Position numbers and translations under genes: made by a program. The notes beneath the pieces are model-generated. The model had not been told where the DNA came from. It ran no database searches and saw only the letters and a program-made list of their open reading frames with translations. A stretch of DNA of 64,000 nt from Sipunculus nudus (taxonomy: Eukaryota; Annelida; Sipuncula; Golfingiida; Sipunculidae): positions 1,325,579 through 1,389,578 of the forward strand of contig CM049307.1 in the NCBI GenBank assembly GCA_026874595.1. The letters are read 5' to 3'. Within the stretch, counting starts at the first letter, position 1, and every line of letters starts with the position of its first letter. Below are positions 35,226 to 46,639 of the stretch, in pieces.

Positions 35226-36215
35226 TTAAAAATAGTTAACAAGAGCATTTGCAATAACTAATTCACTACTAAGTCTCTGGGCCAGAGGACGCGATATAAT
35301 GTCCAATACCGCAAGGCTGCGCCAATCACCGATCAATTGTATATTCTCGATGGGGAACCCCACACTGTGCATAAAGGTGGCCCCGCCTCTGTGAAGGCTG
35401 TGGCCGCTGTACCACCTCGGGTCCTCACCTGCAGCCTGTAATAAACGTCGAAGCTGAGTCACCAGATACATATGAGTGACGGGATTAATCAGACCTTTTT
35501 TGTCGATAAATAGGAATGCTGGGCTGTTCCCACCAGCCAATATTTCCTGGAAGTGGCGTCGAGTATATTGTACAGCACATATGGGAGAGCTGGCAACACT
35601 CGCGATCGGAATTTCTAGAACCCTTTCATGATACTGAATCGTTTTACTACGTGTCGCGTGAATAATTATACCCCAGTCGGTAAAAACAATAGCGTTTCTT
35701 GTCAAATGCTGCTCCTGTGAACAACCACTCGGGACTAAATTTGCCTTGCGCAGTAGTGCCCAAAATCCACAAAGTATGCAAGCCCACAGAGAGACGTCGT
35801 TTTAACTAGTTATATCCAGTTGCAAGAACATCCTGTACAGCAGGTTAACTGAAATTTGTAATTTCCTCCGGACACTATGGCCCAGAATGCGACGGATACC
35901 TCTCAGCGTAATTTGAGTGGTGAATGAATCCCAGATATCAGGGCACTGGTAACGATAGAGTTTATGCAAATAAACCACGGCACTCAGATAATTCTAAATG
36001 CTGGAGTAACGCAGAGTTCTTGACATATATATAACGTACCTTGATATTAGCTGTTTAGTAGACGGTAACAGACTTGGTTCGTAATTCTGCAAAAATGTAA
36101 ATAATGCCGCCACTGGCTTAACTGCGTTCTCTAGGAAAAATCCGCCAAAGCCTTGCATCTTGCGATGATTACACGGACGTCTAAATCCGTTTTGAGCCTT
36201 TCTGAAATAATACAC
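35226..36215 (-). pseudogene. Tyrosine recombinase of the DIRS element, disrupted
   Basis: The C-terminal part is an open frame at 35705-35226; upstream homology continues in frame past a TAA at 35802-35804 and, after a frame change near 35994, to 36215. The core-binding part includes 'STKQLISRYVIYM' and 'YLHKLYRYQ'. The catalytic part has an ATRSKT motif (first Arg) and GHSLHRGGATF, where the usual HxxR reads HSLH, so the second catalytic Arg seems lost. After GDW the segment VLDIIS lacks the expected nucleophilic Tyr. With stop, frameshift and two substitutions this cannot be an active enzyme. Family role: integrates the circular cDNA without target duplication. Confidence 0.8.
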
Positions 36216-36222
36216 ATACCTG

Positions 36223-36745
36223 TTATACCTTTATATATGGACGCAAACATCCCACAGATTTAGGGTCATTCAATTGGCTAAGTGAATCCGCAACCACATA
36301 ATCACGCGTGTTAACATATGTAGCCGTTATATGGAAATTATTCCTGACTGCTAACCAAAATAACCGTCTGAGCCATTCCATAGCCACTTTATTGCGGTTA
36401 CGACCCGTATTAATCATATGCATGACTTGCGTATTGTCGGTGTAGGCTATGACATGCTTATCCCGCCAATGGGAGCCCCATCTTTCTGCGGCAACTATTA
36501 CAGGATAAAGCTCCAAAATGTTTATATTGCGCTTTTCCAGCTCTGGTACAGACTGGAATACCCAGTTGCGCGTGTTACTGAATGACACTGGATAAACGTA
36601 CGGTTTGAGTCCCATACTCCGGCAAACCAATCCGAATCACAGTACGCACCAAATCTTGAAAATGACGCATCGCACTGAAAACCCACATATGTTATTTTTG
36701 TACGGTCAATTATCCTGGCTTTACCATTAAACCAGGAAGCGAAAA
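36223..36745 (-). pseudogene. RNase H domain of the DIRS pol, frameshifted
   Basis: Reading from 36745, the frame gives 'GFQCDASFSRFGA' (first Asp, normally TDAS), then a frame change near 36610. The ORF 36630-36223 continues with RNWVFQSVPELEKRN, INILELYPVIVAAERWG (Glu position), AYTDNTQVMHMIN (Asp) and ends ADSLSQLND. These are the RNase H blocks of DIRS-type pol. It was separated from the RT part by the TGA at 36750. Confidence 0.8.
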
Positions 36746-36749
36746 TTAA

Positions 36750-37754
36750 TCACCACTGAATATCCTTTTGAAATTCCGCATTTAATCTTATTTTGTGATG
36801 CCATTCCGCCACAGAATTTGTCAAATTGATGATTCTGCGAGAGAAAGTTCGGCCACCTCGTACAACAGATGAGCAATAGGCTAAAATACCACACAAAGCT
36901 TGTAATTCAAGTTTCGTGGCCTTCCTCTTTTTTACAAAAGATAGCAACAGCTCTCTTAGCCTGTTAAATTTATTTGATGGCAATTTTAGTTCCATTTGAA
37001 TACTATCGACCATAATATCAAGAAATTTAACACACGTAGTGAGAGATTGTACTTTTGTCCAAGATATACGAAAACCCAGGCTTCTTAATAATCTAATAAG
37101 GCACAATTGACCTTGCCTGCATTCGTCATATTCGCTTGCAATAATAAGGAAATCATCCAGATAGTTGATCACAGTATAACCTTTTCTACTCATTGCTCCG
37201 GCTATAAAATTTGATATTCTAGAAAAAATAAGTGGGGCACACTTGAAACCGAAACAAAGAAAATGATCTGTATAAAAACTTGGCCCATTTGACTCCTCAT
37301 CGAACGTCCATGAAATACCTTGGTACTGTCTGTGCTCCAGATGAATCGGCACACTTCGATAGGCTTTAGCTATGTCAACGACGCTTAAGAAACATCCGGG
37401 TAACATAACTTTCACAACATCATCTAAAGAATTATACCGAAAGGACGGAATGTTAATGTAACTATTTATAGACCACCAACGTGGTCTACAGCTATCAGTA
37501 ACTGGCCTTATCCCACCGTCATCTTTGCTAATACAACCAATGGCATGTACACACATAGGTTTTTCCGACACCTTGGTGAATTTACCTTCAAGTATTTCAT
37601 CACAGAACAACTGGTCCATACGCGGTTTAGTTTCAGGATTCGTTGCAGACTTATAGTTATTACCGGAGTAAGACTGTATGTCAATTCCATCGTCTACGAT
37701 TTTGAACCCGTTGCGAACACCGTTCCACAAATATTCAGCATCTGGATCCGCCAA
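36750..37754 (-). pseudogene. Reverse transcriptase of the DIRS pol
   Basis: A 334-codon open frame. Residues 1-25 hold the DIRS pol entry motif (DAEYLWNGVRNGF). RT motif A VVDIAKAYRSV is at 125-135 (Asp127), motif B FGFKCAPLIFSRI at 168-180, and the catalytic YLDD at 198-201. The thumb-like part follows to KDIQW, where an in-frame TGA (36750) cuts off the RNase H part that belongs to the same polypeptide in intact elements. The RT core thus looks preserved while the polyprotein is broken. It is antisense to the surrounding host gene. Confidence 0.85.
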
Positions 37755-37897
37755 TCCTTGTTCAAACAGTTCAGTAAACCATGCGTCAGGTCTCAGCGGA
37801 GAGTTAACACCATCAATAGTGTGAGTTTTAGTATCCCTTGGGATATTTGTCGCAGTTGTGTCATTACTACCTGCGGGCAGCTGTCATAATATGTCAT

Positions 37898-38573
37898 TTA
37901 CCGAATAATCTGTGCGACACCCCACCATTTCCTAGTGGTTGGACGAATTGGGAACTTTAACGTCGGTTTCCTTCCTGACATTAGTTCAGTCCCTAGCTTT
38001 ATGGTCACAAGCTTCACAGAGATAACACACATGCTCACGATTACAGGTTTGACTGTCATTACCTGACGAAAGTTATAACGCCAACATATCTTCATGGATG
38101 GGTCTGTGCCCACACAGTTCCGTGTCAGAAGCACCGTAGCACATCTCTCCAGATGCAACCTTGTCATGTACCCCATTGTCATACTTCAATAAAGCTTCAG
38201 TTGTATATATACTGGCTGCCGCTTTTCCGGAAACAAAACACACATGCTGCATGTACCCAAGTGTGTTAACATGTCCTTCAGTCAATTTCTTTGCTAACAG
38301 TCTTAAAGAGCAGTGAACATATTCTCTGAAGGTAAGTCTATCAAATGGTTTATCCTCCCCTAAAACATCTTTAGGTCTTATCACTTTAGAAGGGATATTG
38401 ACAGATAATGTGGGCTTACCAGCAGTAGCATTGTCTCTGACCTGTAGATTTGACTGTGAAGTCTGCAGAAGTGAGTCTATCTGTTGGAGCGGGTGTGCGC
38501 TCTGGTGAGCACATGGTATGGCGACTTGCGTAATGTTCGTTGGCATTTGGTTGACCTTAGCGCACACGCACAT
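37898..38573 (-). pseudogene. Gag-like region of the DIRS element, frameshifted
   Basis: ORF 38573-38073 (166 residues) contains RLTFREYVHCSLRLLAKKL and VCFVSGKAAASIYTTEALLKYDN, a pattern seen in DIRS gag-like proteins. After its stop, another frame (about 38060-37980) encodes a cysteine-rich CNREHVCYLCEACDHK stretch that looks like a zinc knuckle. The break between the two indicates at least one frameshift. Gag of this element shares no clear similarity with the SAM-type gag at 20657-21538. Confidence 0.65.
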
Positions 38574-38739
38574 ATTAATTAACTCTCCTCCCCCCTGCCC
38601 TAATTAGGAGGGTGGCGAGCCAATAGACTAGCTGGTGACCTGGCCCATTATAACTGTGTAATGGATAGCTTCCATTACACCTTTAATATACAATATATAC
38701 AAAGTTCAAAACAAAGTCTGTAAATTATAACATCATTCA

Positions 38740-38996
38740 GAACAGTGTGTATTATCTGTCTTTATTTAAAAAGGGTTTTGTTTCTCTCTCAACTGGAATA
38801 ATAAAAGTTGTGTGTTCTTCTATGACTGTGATCTTATTGTCCGTATTAATTGAAAGCGTTTCCTGTGGTCCACTTGTTTTATTCCCACTGTGTTCAATTA
38901 TGACAATACGGATCAGTGCTTCTCATTCACCGGTCGTCCTGCCCTTGTACCACAACTATCTGGTAATCACCCTGCACTTGTACACGAGCACCATAA
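38740..38996 (-). repeat. DIRS right inverted terminal repeat
   Basis: Reverse complement of 32985-33245, ending CACCATAA. The segment 38690-38740 (contains 'caaagtctgtaaattataac') corresponds to 33520-33570 of the left end. No obvious target-site duplication flanks the element, as expected for DIRS. Confidence 0.8.
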
Positions 38997-40615
38997 CACA
39001 CCAAACCCACCTAATAATAAAGATTCAGGATGCATTTTAAACCAAACTATTCATCCTAGTCCTTCCATCTAGCACATATTATTGATGATCTGCCAGTAGG
39101 GGAAAAAGCCGATTGATTTTGGGTACTCAAAGTTATAGGTCAGGGTCGCAGGGGCAATCTGATTTGTTTCTTGATAATAACTCCAGTTTGGATTGACATA
39201 TTGGTTTCAATCTTGACTTATATATGACCCACCAACAATGTAAGTACTCTTTTGATTTTGGGGTCATGAGGTCAAAAGTCAAGGTCGCAGGATCTTTTCT
39301 TTCGTAAAAATATACCAGGGCAGTCTTCCTTCAGCTAAACATGCGTTCAAGATACAGTATTTCAAGATTTGCCTGCATGTTGTTGACTGTATAAATTACT
39401 TAATCCTATAAGATTAAGATGTTAATTCATAAATAAAAAGTGATGATAGTTGTCATGTATTTAAAAGTGCAACTTAAAAAATGTTTTTAAAATTAAAGAG
39501 AAATAGAATATGCTGCCTTTTCAGAAGGGTATATATAACTAACAGACTTCTATGTTCATGGTGATTGGTAGCATTATCCAATAAGAAATTCCAATGCTCC
39601 CATTTTCCGGGAGCCTACTGATTTTTTATTTCAAATTCCTGCTCTCCTGGGACTTCTGTCTCATCACAAATTTGTAATGTTCATATTCCAAGTTTTGTGT
39701 ACAGTAGCCTTTCCCCTTATGTTCATCACTGGACAAAAACTGAATTATACCTTTAACAATGTTAATCAAAAATGCCAGTGAGCCCTCATGTACATGCATA
39801 TGTACCATTTCTTAGCCTGTGCCTGCCATTTATGTTTTGGCGGGAAACTTTTTCCAACTACACCTGTTTTTACTGATTAGGCCCATACTCCTGCTAGTAG
39901 AACTGGCGGTATGTTATGAATACATAAGCCTGTCTGCCGGTCTTTTCTGTAAATTGCAAAAACCAGGCTTAAACATTGAAAATTGAGGATTGACCAAGCC
40001 ACTGACCACAAAGGTTTAGCAGCAAAAGAGCCACGGCCTACCTAAACAGCACCAAGGGCACCAAAGTTTTCCACTTATTACTCTCTAGTAACTTTGATGG
40101 TGCTGGCCCAGTGCAAAATCTGTTGCATGCTTCTAAATGATATGTAGGCCTATAAATAAATTTCTGCATTTTTCCGTGGTGGTTAAATTAACTGTTATAT
40201 CCCATACTTATTCTGAAAATAAATACTCTTACGCTGATGGCAAGAAATATTATATCATGACTTGAACACTTAGAAATCAGCCAAGCACTTAAATAGGTGC
40301 AGTTTTGCTGTTTTATTAAACAAAAATTCAGAACATATTTTTTCTATGATTATGTAGATGGGAATATAATAATTAAAGTTTTTTCATGGAGAATCAGATG
40401 CTTTATTTGAGCGATTATAGGGGAAATAAATGGCAGCAAAACCTCAGTTTAAAGTGATAGGTTAAGAATCACCATATTAGGAGGAAATGCCACTGGATAT
40501 CTTTTAGAAAGGTAAATTAACTACCATAATCAAGATTTTTCTTCCTTGTATAAAATAAATGAAATTATACAGGTTAAAAATGAAAAAAAAATACATATAA
40601 AAACAAGAAAAAAAT
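38997..40615. other. Intron sequence, mostly unrecognised
   Basis: 39060-39330 holds AGGTCA-type modules ('ggggaaaaagccgattgatt', 'gaggtcaaaagtcaaggtcg'). The remainder to 40615 is AT-rich with no exon, RNA gene or tandem repeat that I can support. Confidence 0.5.
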
Positions 40616-41640
40616 TAAGCAGAACAGAACAGAACTTTATTCAGGAAAAAGGCCTCAGGCCCAAAGTTCCAAACATTTCAATAAATATTCAGTTTAAAAA
40701 GTACATAAATCCAATGGAAGGTAGCAGTCTTATATTTTCTAGTAAACACTGCCATTAACACAAGTAAAAGAACTGCATACCTACATACATATAAATCTGT
40801 TTTGCCATCATCTGTGAGGATAAACATAATTACATTTCAATAAACAGTCAATTAAAAAAATTACAACAATATAATGTTAAGTAACAGTCTTAAAATGACT
40901 AATCAATCGTGCCATAAACACATGTTACATTATTGCACACCTTAGTACACAATGAATCTATTGTGCTGTCAACAGTGAGTACTGTTTAAAATACATAATT
41001 CAACCATCTATCATTTTCCGTCTCCTCAAAAACGAATTAAACACATATGCAGCAACTTTTGATATTTCAAATGGATTATCTAAATTAAATAATTTTATAA
41101 AATTTTGTTCACTTGGATAATGCAAGTCTTGTCTAATATATTTTAACCTCAAATCGTGATATAATTTACACTCTTGCATAAAGTGAGCTTCATCCTCAAC
41201 AATATTGAATCCATAGCATAAACAATATTTACAGATCCTTTCTTCACGAGAAATGTTTTTATGGCGGCCCATTTCTATAGCTAATTCATGATTTGAACAT
41301 CGATGTTTAGCAAGTGCTGTACGGTGTTGTTTATTTGGGATACAATTGACATATTTTTCTAGAGTGAGCATAGATTTAAAAGTACCATAATAGTAGAGTT
41401 TACTGCACAATTCAATATCACCATGCCAATTTTGAATGGCCATATCTTTTATTCTCATTTCAACTTCTTTCATAAAATAATTCACATCTCCAATGTACTG
41501 TGCCATCCAAACATATCCAAAACCAGACTGGAACAGCAATGTTCTTACTTCAGATACCCAATTTGATTTACCACTGCTATCTAAATTCATCAACATAAAA
41601 AATTAAGCAACTGAAATAATCTGCATTTCTTACACATTTG
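40616..41640 (-). mobile_element. 5'-truncated non-LTR retrotransposon (LINE), 3' end
   Basis: Minus-strand element. Its 3' terminus lies at 40616, where 'agcagaacagaacagaactttattc' on the plus strand reads as a GAATAAAG followed by a TTCTG tandem tail on the element strand. The C-terminal ORF lies at 41596-41000. The 5' portion with the reverse transcriptase palm is missing, as is usual for LINE truncation. Confidence 0.75.
41000..41596 (-). pseudogene. C-terminal domain of a LINE reverse transcriptase
   Basis: Open for 198 codons. Residues 115-150 read SREERICKYCLCYGF...VEDEAHFMQECKLYHDLR: a CCHC arrangement (Cys122, Cys125, His138, Cys143) with the 'EDE.HF...C..Y..LR' signature of the zinc-binding tail of many invertebrate non-LTR reverse transcriptases. 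No catalytic RT motifs (FADD) remain upstream, so it is a fragment. No host function implied. Confidence 0.8.
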
Positions 41641-44032
41641 TAGTATTCAAATTAAGTAGTTTCATAGGCACATGTGTGTGTGTGAAATGGGCAGATTAAA
41701 GAGGTATGACGATCAAATGAATTTGAGGACCCTTTTACATTGATGTAAATGGTGCAGTTTTGGCTAACCTCAGTTAAAGGTGCTTGTCCTATCATACCAT
41801 ATACCACCATGATTTTACCCTTTGGTTGTTGGCATCTCTGTGGAAGAAATTAATTGACAGTTTTAAAAGTAAAATGTTATAGCTCATGCTCAATATTAAA
41901 GAATCTTAAAAAAGGTTTAAACTTTAGACAGGCTGTCTTACTTAACGATTCTAGGAGTTCATCTTTATGGTTTAATATATTAAACACAATGCATAAAATC
42001 AAGTGTTCTTTTACAAATATAAGGACAATTTAAAGCATCCACATTTGTATGCTTCTACTGTAGATCCGTGTTTTGCCGCCACGGCCATAAAAAAAGACAT
42101 ATATATATATATATAGCTGAAAATTCTAACTTATTTTTCTCGACAAGGGATGCAGCTATAAAACGCAGTTTAGGCTAAACTTTTCTTGGACAGTCGTAAA
42201 CCACTGCCATTTTCACGCCATGACTGATAAAAGATTGATATTCACTTACTAAATTATCCACTTTTAATGGTTGTACCTAAATTTGAGCATGGCTGCAATC
42301 CCGGTAAAAAATTATTTTCAGATATTTTTTTGGATCATATGCATTTCTTCTAAAATAGACCATAAAACAAAAGATAACCAAAGACCATACATTAAACTTG
42401 CATTCAGATACTTCTTCTATTATTACATTGTCAATGGATGGTGCTCTTGTGTCATAATCTCAAAACCAACTAGTCCTGGTATCATTTAATATGGAATGTT
42501 TTGTCAGGAGACAGTTTGGGCACCAGTGTGCAAATATTATGATAAGCAAAACCCTGGGTGTATGGAAACACAGGATTCGTCAATTAGGAGGTTTTGTCAC
42601 AGTTCTTAATTAACTGATATTGTATAGAGTCTTAATAAAAGTTTGTCATCACAAAGAGTACCGTCAGGTGCTTTGATGACCCATTGAAGTTTAATTAGCC
42701 AGGGTAAATATTGCAAGGTTCCACAAGGCCTGGTAGTTCCATAATCATTAACATGGCATGTTTTGCCGGTAGACTGTTTGGACACCATTTTTGTAAAGTG
42801 ACAGATGTTGTCCAAATACAAGGACAGTCATCCTATACAATGCTTTTATGTCCAACGGAAGTTTAATTAGCCAGGTTAAAGGCCTGTGCACAATTCTCCT
42901 GCATTCAGTGATGGGTCTTAAATAAATTTCGTGGCCCTAATAGACTTTGTCTTGGATGAGTCATGAACCAAGCAAATTGTCATCTATTCTTATTGGGTAG
43001 ATCAGGCTATTTAACCAATTAATTAAATTAATTAAATTAACTTGTTCTGTTTCCCCAAACTGCCTGTATGCATATCAGCATACTGCAGCGTTCCTTGCGG
43101 CAGCCTAGCTTTCAAGGAAAGACCCTTTTTTATCGTTCTGTGTTCCCATACACCAATTGGCAATTGTATGTAGAAAGTGGTGCGGCCATTAAGTAAGGTT
43201 TTGGGTATACATGTATTTTACTCCAGTGAAGGGACCTAGGTAATTTACAAACATGGGGTGCAACCATTAGATGATGTGCAGCTGCAAAACGCAGATCTAC
43301 GGGTACTCTCAAATGAACAACATTATGATCCTTTAAATATATTTAACTATGTACAAATTCTTTTAGCTATGTTTTTCATATGCATATAAATGATCTAGGA
43401 TGATTGGCAGATTCCTAAATAACATTTATATGTCAAAGTAACAAGGTAAAGGTCATGATTTTTTGTCACTCTTCCTGTAAAAGTCATAGAAAAAGTCATT
43501 AAATTTTGATTTGCTCAAAGTGTATGAACCCTTATAATGTTTTTAGTCAATATAGGTCAAAGGTCAAGGTCATCAGAAAAAAAAAAAACTTTATTTTTGT
43601 CATAACTTCTTTCAGAATCAACATAGCAGCAAAAGCTAAAGCTCATTTTATTCTTCATTCCAAGGCCTTTTTTCTAATGTGTTACAGCTTTAAGTCTGCT
43701 GTAACAAAGATTACCCATTTTGAGGGAAATGTCATGATATTCATATATAATGGGTCTTATTGTTCTAACTTTGTCAACTTTAAAGCTAGAGAGGTCTTAT
43801 TTGTGCATTAGGTAGTATTCAGTTAGTATAACAAGATTTTATTACAAATCCGGCAATATCTCTCACAATATCTTGTAAACTGAGATATCATTAAGTGGTA
43901 CCTTAGATGCCACAAGTATTCAGCACTAATATATCTTATGTCCTACACTTATATATCAAAAGTGATATTTCCATTTTCTGGAAATAGCCACTAGGGGGTG
44001 CTGCACTCAAAACACTACAACATATAATTTTT
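41641..44032. other. Intron sequence with no gene recognised
   Basis: Includes (TA)n at 42098-42114, a paired imperfect repeat at 42480-42540/42750-42800 ('atggcatgttttgccggtag') with 'tttaattagccagg' at 42690 and 42851, an (AATTA) cluster at 43013-43045 and an AGGTCA triple at 43554-43572. A CTCF-like motif lies at 43988-44001. ORFs up to 101 residues are not convincing. Confidence 0.5.
43988..44001 (+). promoter_or_regulatory. CTCF-like motif
   Basis: CCACTAGGGGGTGC fits the CTCF core CCASYAGRKGGCRS except for T in place of C near the 3' side. It lies 32 bp before the left end of a family 1 element. Binding unproven. Confidence 0.4.
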
Positions 44033-46638
44033 AGCTCAGCTGACTATAAGTCATCTGAGCTATAGTTGTGGTCCATTGTCCGTCGTCCGTCCGTCTGTCG
44101 TGCCGTCCATCCGTCCGTAGATGTGGCACGTTTTGAAACCGTAAGACCTAGGAATCCAAAATTCAGCATAATGATAGATGTGCCCAAGATCTCCTACCAA
44201 GCCGAAAACTGGGTCTTTCCGACTTCGTTCCTTTTAGAAATTAAGGAAAAACCTCAATTTTTTATTAAAAACCTATTTTTACACTTCACGACTGCCTAAT
44301 ATCAAAACCACTCATCTGTTTTTCCTCATATTTACCATAATTATTCCTCTATATAGTTCCTATGTACATGCCAGAAATTATGTCTGTATTATGTAAATTT
44401 AAAAAGTTATGGGCCCAAACATAATGCATTGTGTAAAAAATCAGGAAAGATATTTGATCACTTTACACAAAATATGTTAAAGCTATAAACTTTTTTTTCC
44501 AGTAATATAACTTTAATTAATCAAAATTAAATTGTATACCCAAAATTAGATCAAAATCTTTTAAATTTTTTAAAATATTAACAAAAATAAAAAATTGGTA
44601 CCTTAAATTTTGACCATGGCACATTTTTTTCTTGTAAGTACTGTGGATTTAATTTTCACAGCATGTTTTTTTTTTAGCATTTTGTCTGTAAACACCAAAA
44701 ATTTGAAACCAGTTGATCAAAAACTGTAGATTTAATTCAAGTTTTCAAGCACCATGTAACATATTGTTTACATCAAGCTAGTGTCATGCAGTTTGCAAGT
44801 GCTCAGCTCCCCAGCTTCAGCTCTCAGTTCCTAAAATTTGGCATGCAATTAGATGTCTCAAAAATCCCCTACCATGCCAAGAATTTGGTCACTAGGACTT
44901 AATACCTTCGAGATATTAATGAAAAACTTCATTTTTCCATTAAAAACCCATTGTTACACTTCAAGACTGTCTAATATCAAAACCACTGATCTGACTTTAA
45001 TCATATATTATATACATATTTTTCTATACATTCTCCATGCACATGCCAGAAATGATGTCAGTATTGCGTAATTGTTTTAAGTTATGGGCCCAAACATAAT
45101 GCACTTTGTAAAAAATCAAGAAATATATTTACTCCCTTAACAAGAGGATTGCTGAAGCTAGAGATTTTTTGTCAGGGATGTAACATTATTTAATTAAGAT
45201 TCAATTGAATACCCAAAATTAGTTCTGAATTTTTCAAATTTTATAAGTTTTTAGTATAAATATAAAATAAGTACCTTAAATCTTGCCCAACTTTGACCAT
45301 GGCATGTTTGTTTCCTGTGAGCACTGTTGATATTATTTTCATATTATGCACACAAAGATTTCAGCTTTTTAGTTTAAAAAGCTGAAAGAAAATTGGCCAA
45401 AAATTGTAGCTTTTATTAATGTTTTTATGAGACCATGTCAGACCTTGGCTCTCTGTAGCACCTCTTGAGTCACCTGTATGTTGACCTTGTTGAACTTTCA
45501 GCAAATTATGCATGCTTGAGGCAAGGCATAAACTGGGGCTCCAGGCAGCTTATTATATAATGGCCAGCCACAGTTGATCCAGGTGTCCAACCCAACTCAT
45601 CTAGTAGTTTTAACCAACAACATAACAATAAACAATAAATTAATAAATTTTTATTGGTTTTTAATAACAAATTAAAGAAAAATAGAAAAGGAATTTGTTA
45701 GTTGATAATAACAGGAAATTAACTTGCAGTTACTGATGATATAAGAATCTTGTATCGTTGGATAGAATGTCACGTATTCCAAATAACACCATGCAGTCAC
45801 CTATGGTATTTTTCAGTTCAATTTTAATGATAAAAAAGTAAATCATATTATTCATTACTAATCATTAGGGATCATATGAAGGAAATTAATGATAGACAAA
45901 GATGCAGTTGATAATATTATTATCTATATTCCTACTGTGTCTATAGTTAGTACATTGATGTGAAATTAGTCCAAAATGAATATATTACATTTTTTTTTAA
46001 TATAAATAAAAGCCATAAAACCAGGTACTTATGATCATTATTTAAATGTGTGAATTTTGTATATTCTGGATTCTCAACATCATTGTTTGGTGAAAACTGA
46101 ATAAATACCAGACATGGTGCGAATACTTTGCAATTGTATTTAAACACGAATGTGAATATGTACTCCATTATAAAATTTCTTTCATAAGAATGGGAATTCA
46201 GGTAAAAATGAAAGTATATGAATACCAGTGCAAATACTTTCAAAATGTATTAATGAATGCATTCATGAATATATTCTTTAATATTATTTCAGTTGTATTT
46301 TATTTGAAAAAATCATACTATTCTCTAATTATTTTTAATAAAAATTATATTTGGGACAATATTTGTAATTTTTTTAATAAATTGTTAAACTCTTATATTA
46401 TATGTTCTGCTTATAAGTTATCTGTGTGACAATCGCACTCCATTAGTTAATAAAATAAATGAAATTAATCCTCTTTCCTGTCTCCAAAGGTACTATCAAA
46501 AACATACATAAGCTAAACAACAACAACTCATAATACAGCTTATTTTTATTACCACATAAAACCAGCATGTGCCTCATTTCTAAATCATATTTTTTTATCA
46601 TATATAACAGCTGAGCGCCGTGACCCATAGGTCCCTTG
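44033..46638 (+). mobile_element. Non-autonomous Helentron-like element, family 1, copy 4
   Basis: Left end AGCTCAGCTGAC after T residues; right end AACAGCTGAGC, GACCCATAGGTC (palindrome broken by one G-to-A change) and CCTTG then TTT. Alignable nearly end to end with copy 1 (4049-6567), including 'atgtcagaccttggctct' and 'gatagaatgtca' landmarks, with 5-10% differences by eye. No protein-coding potential. Confidence 0.65.
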
Positions 46639-46639
46639 T

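Larger units (their letters stand above)
32985..38996 (-). mobile_element. Decayed DIRS-type retrotransposon (about 6.0 kb) with inverted ends
   Basis: Termini are inverted: 32985-33245 is the reverse complement of about 38740-38996 (starting TTATGGTGCTTGTATACAAG, ending ...CACCATAA). On the minus strand the order is gag (38573-37900), reverse transcriptase (37754-36750), RNase H (36630-36223), tyrosine recombinase (36215-35226). Extra structure includes a direct repeat (34850-34985 and 38565-38690) and a second inverted pair (33568-33690 and 34535-34665). No LTR and no DDE integrase, as expected for DIRS. Several stops and frameshifts show it is inactive. It lies in the intron after exon 3, antisense to the host gene. 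Confidence 0.82.
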
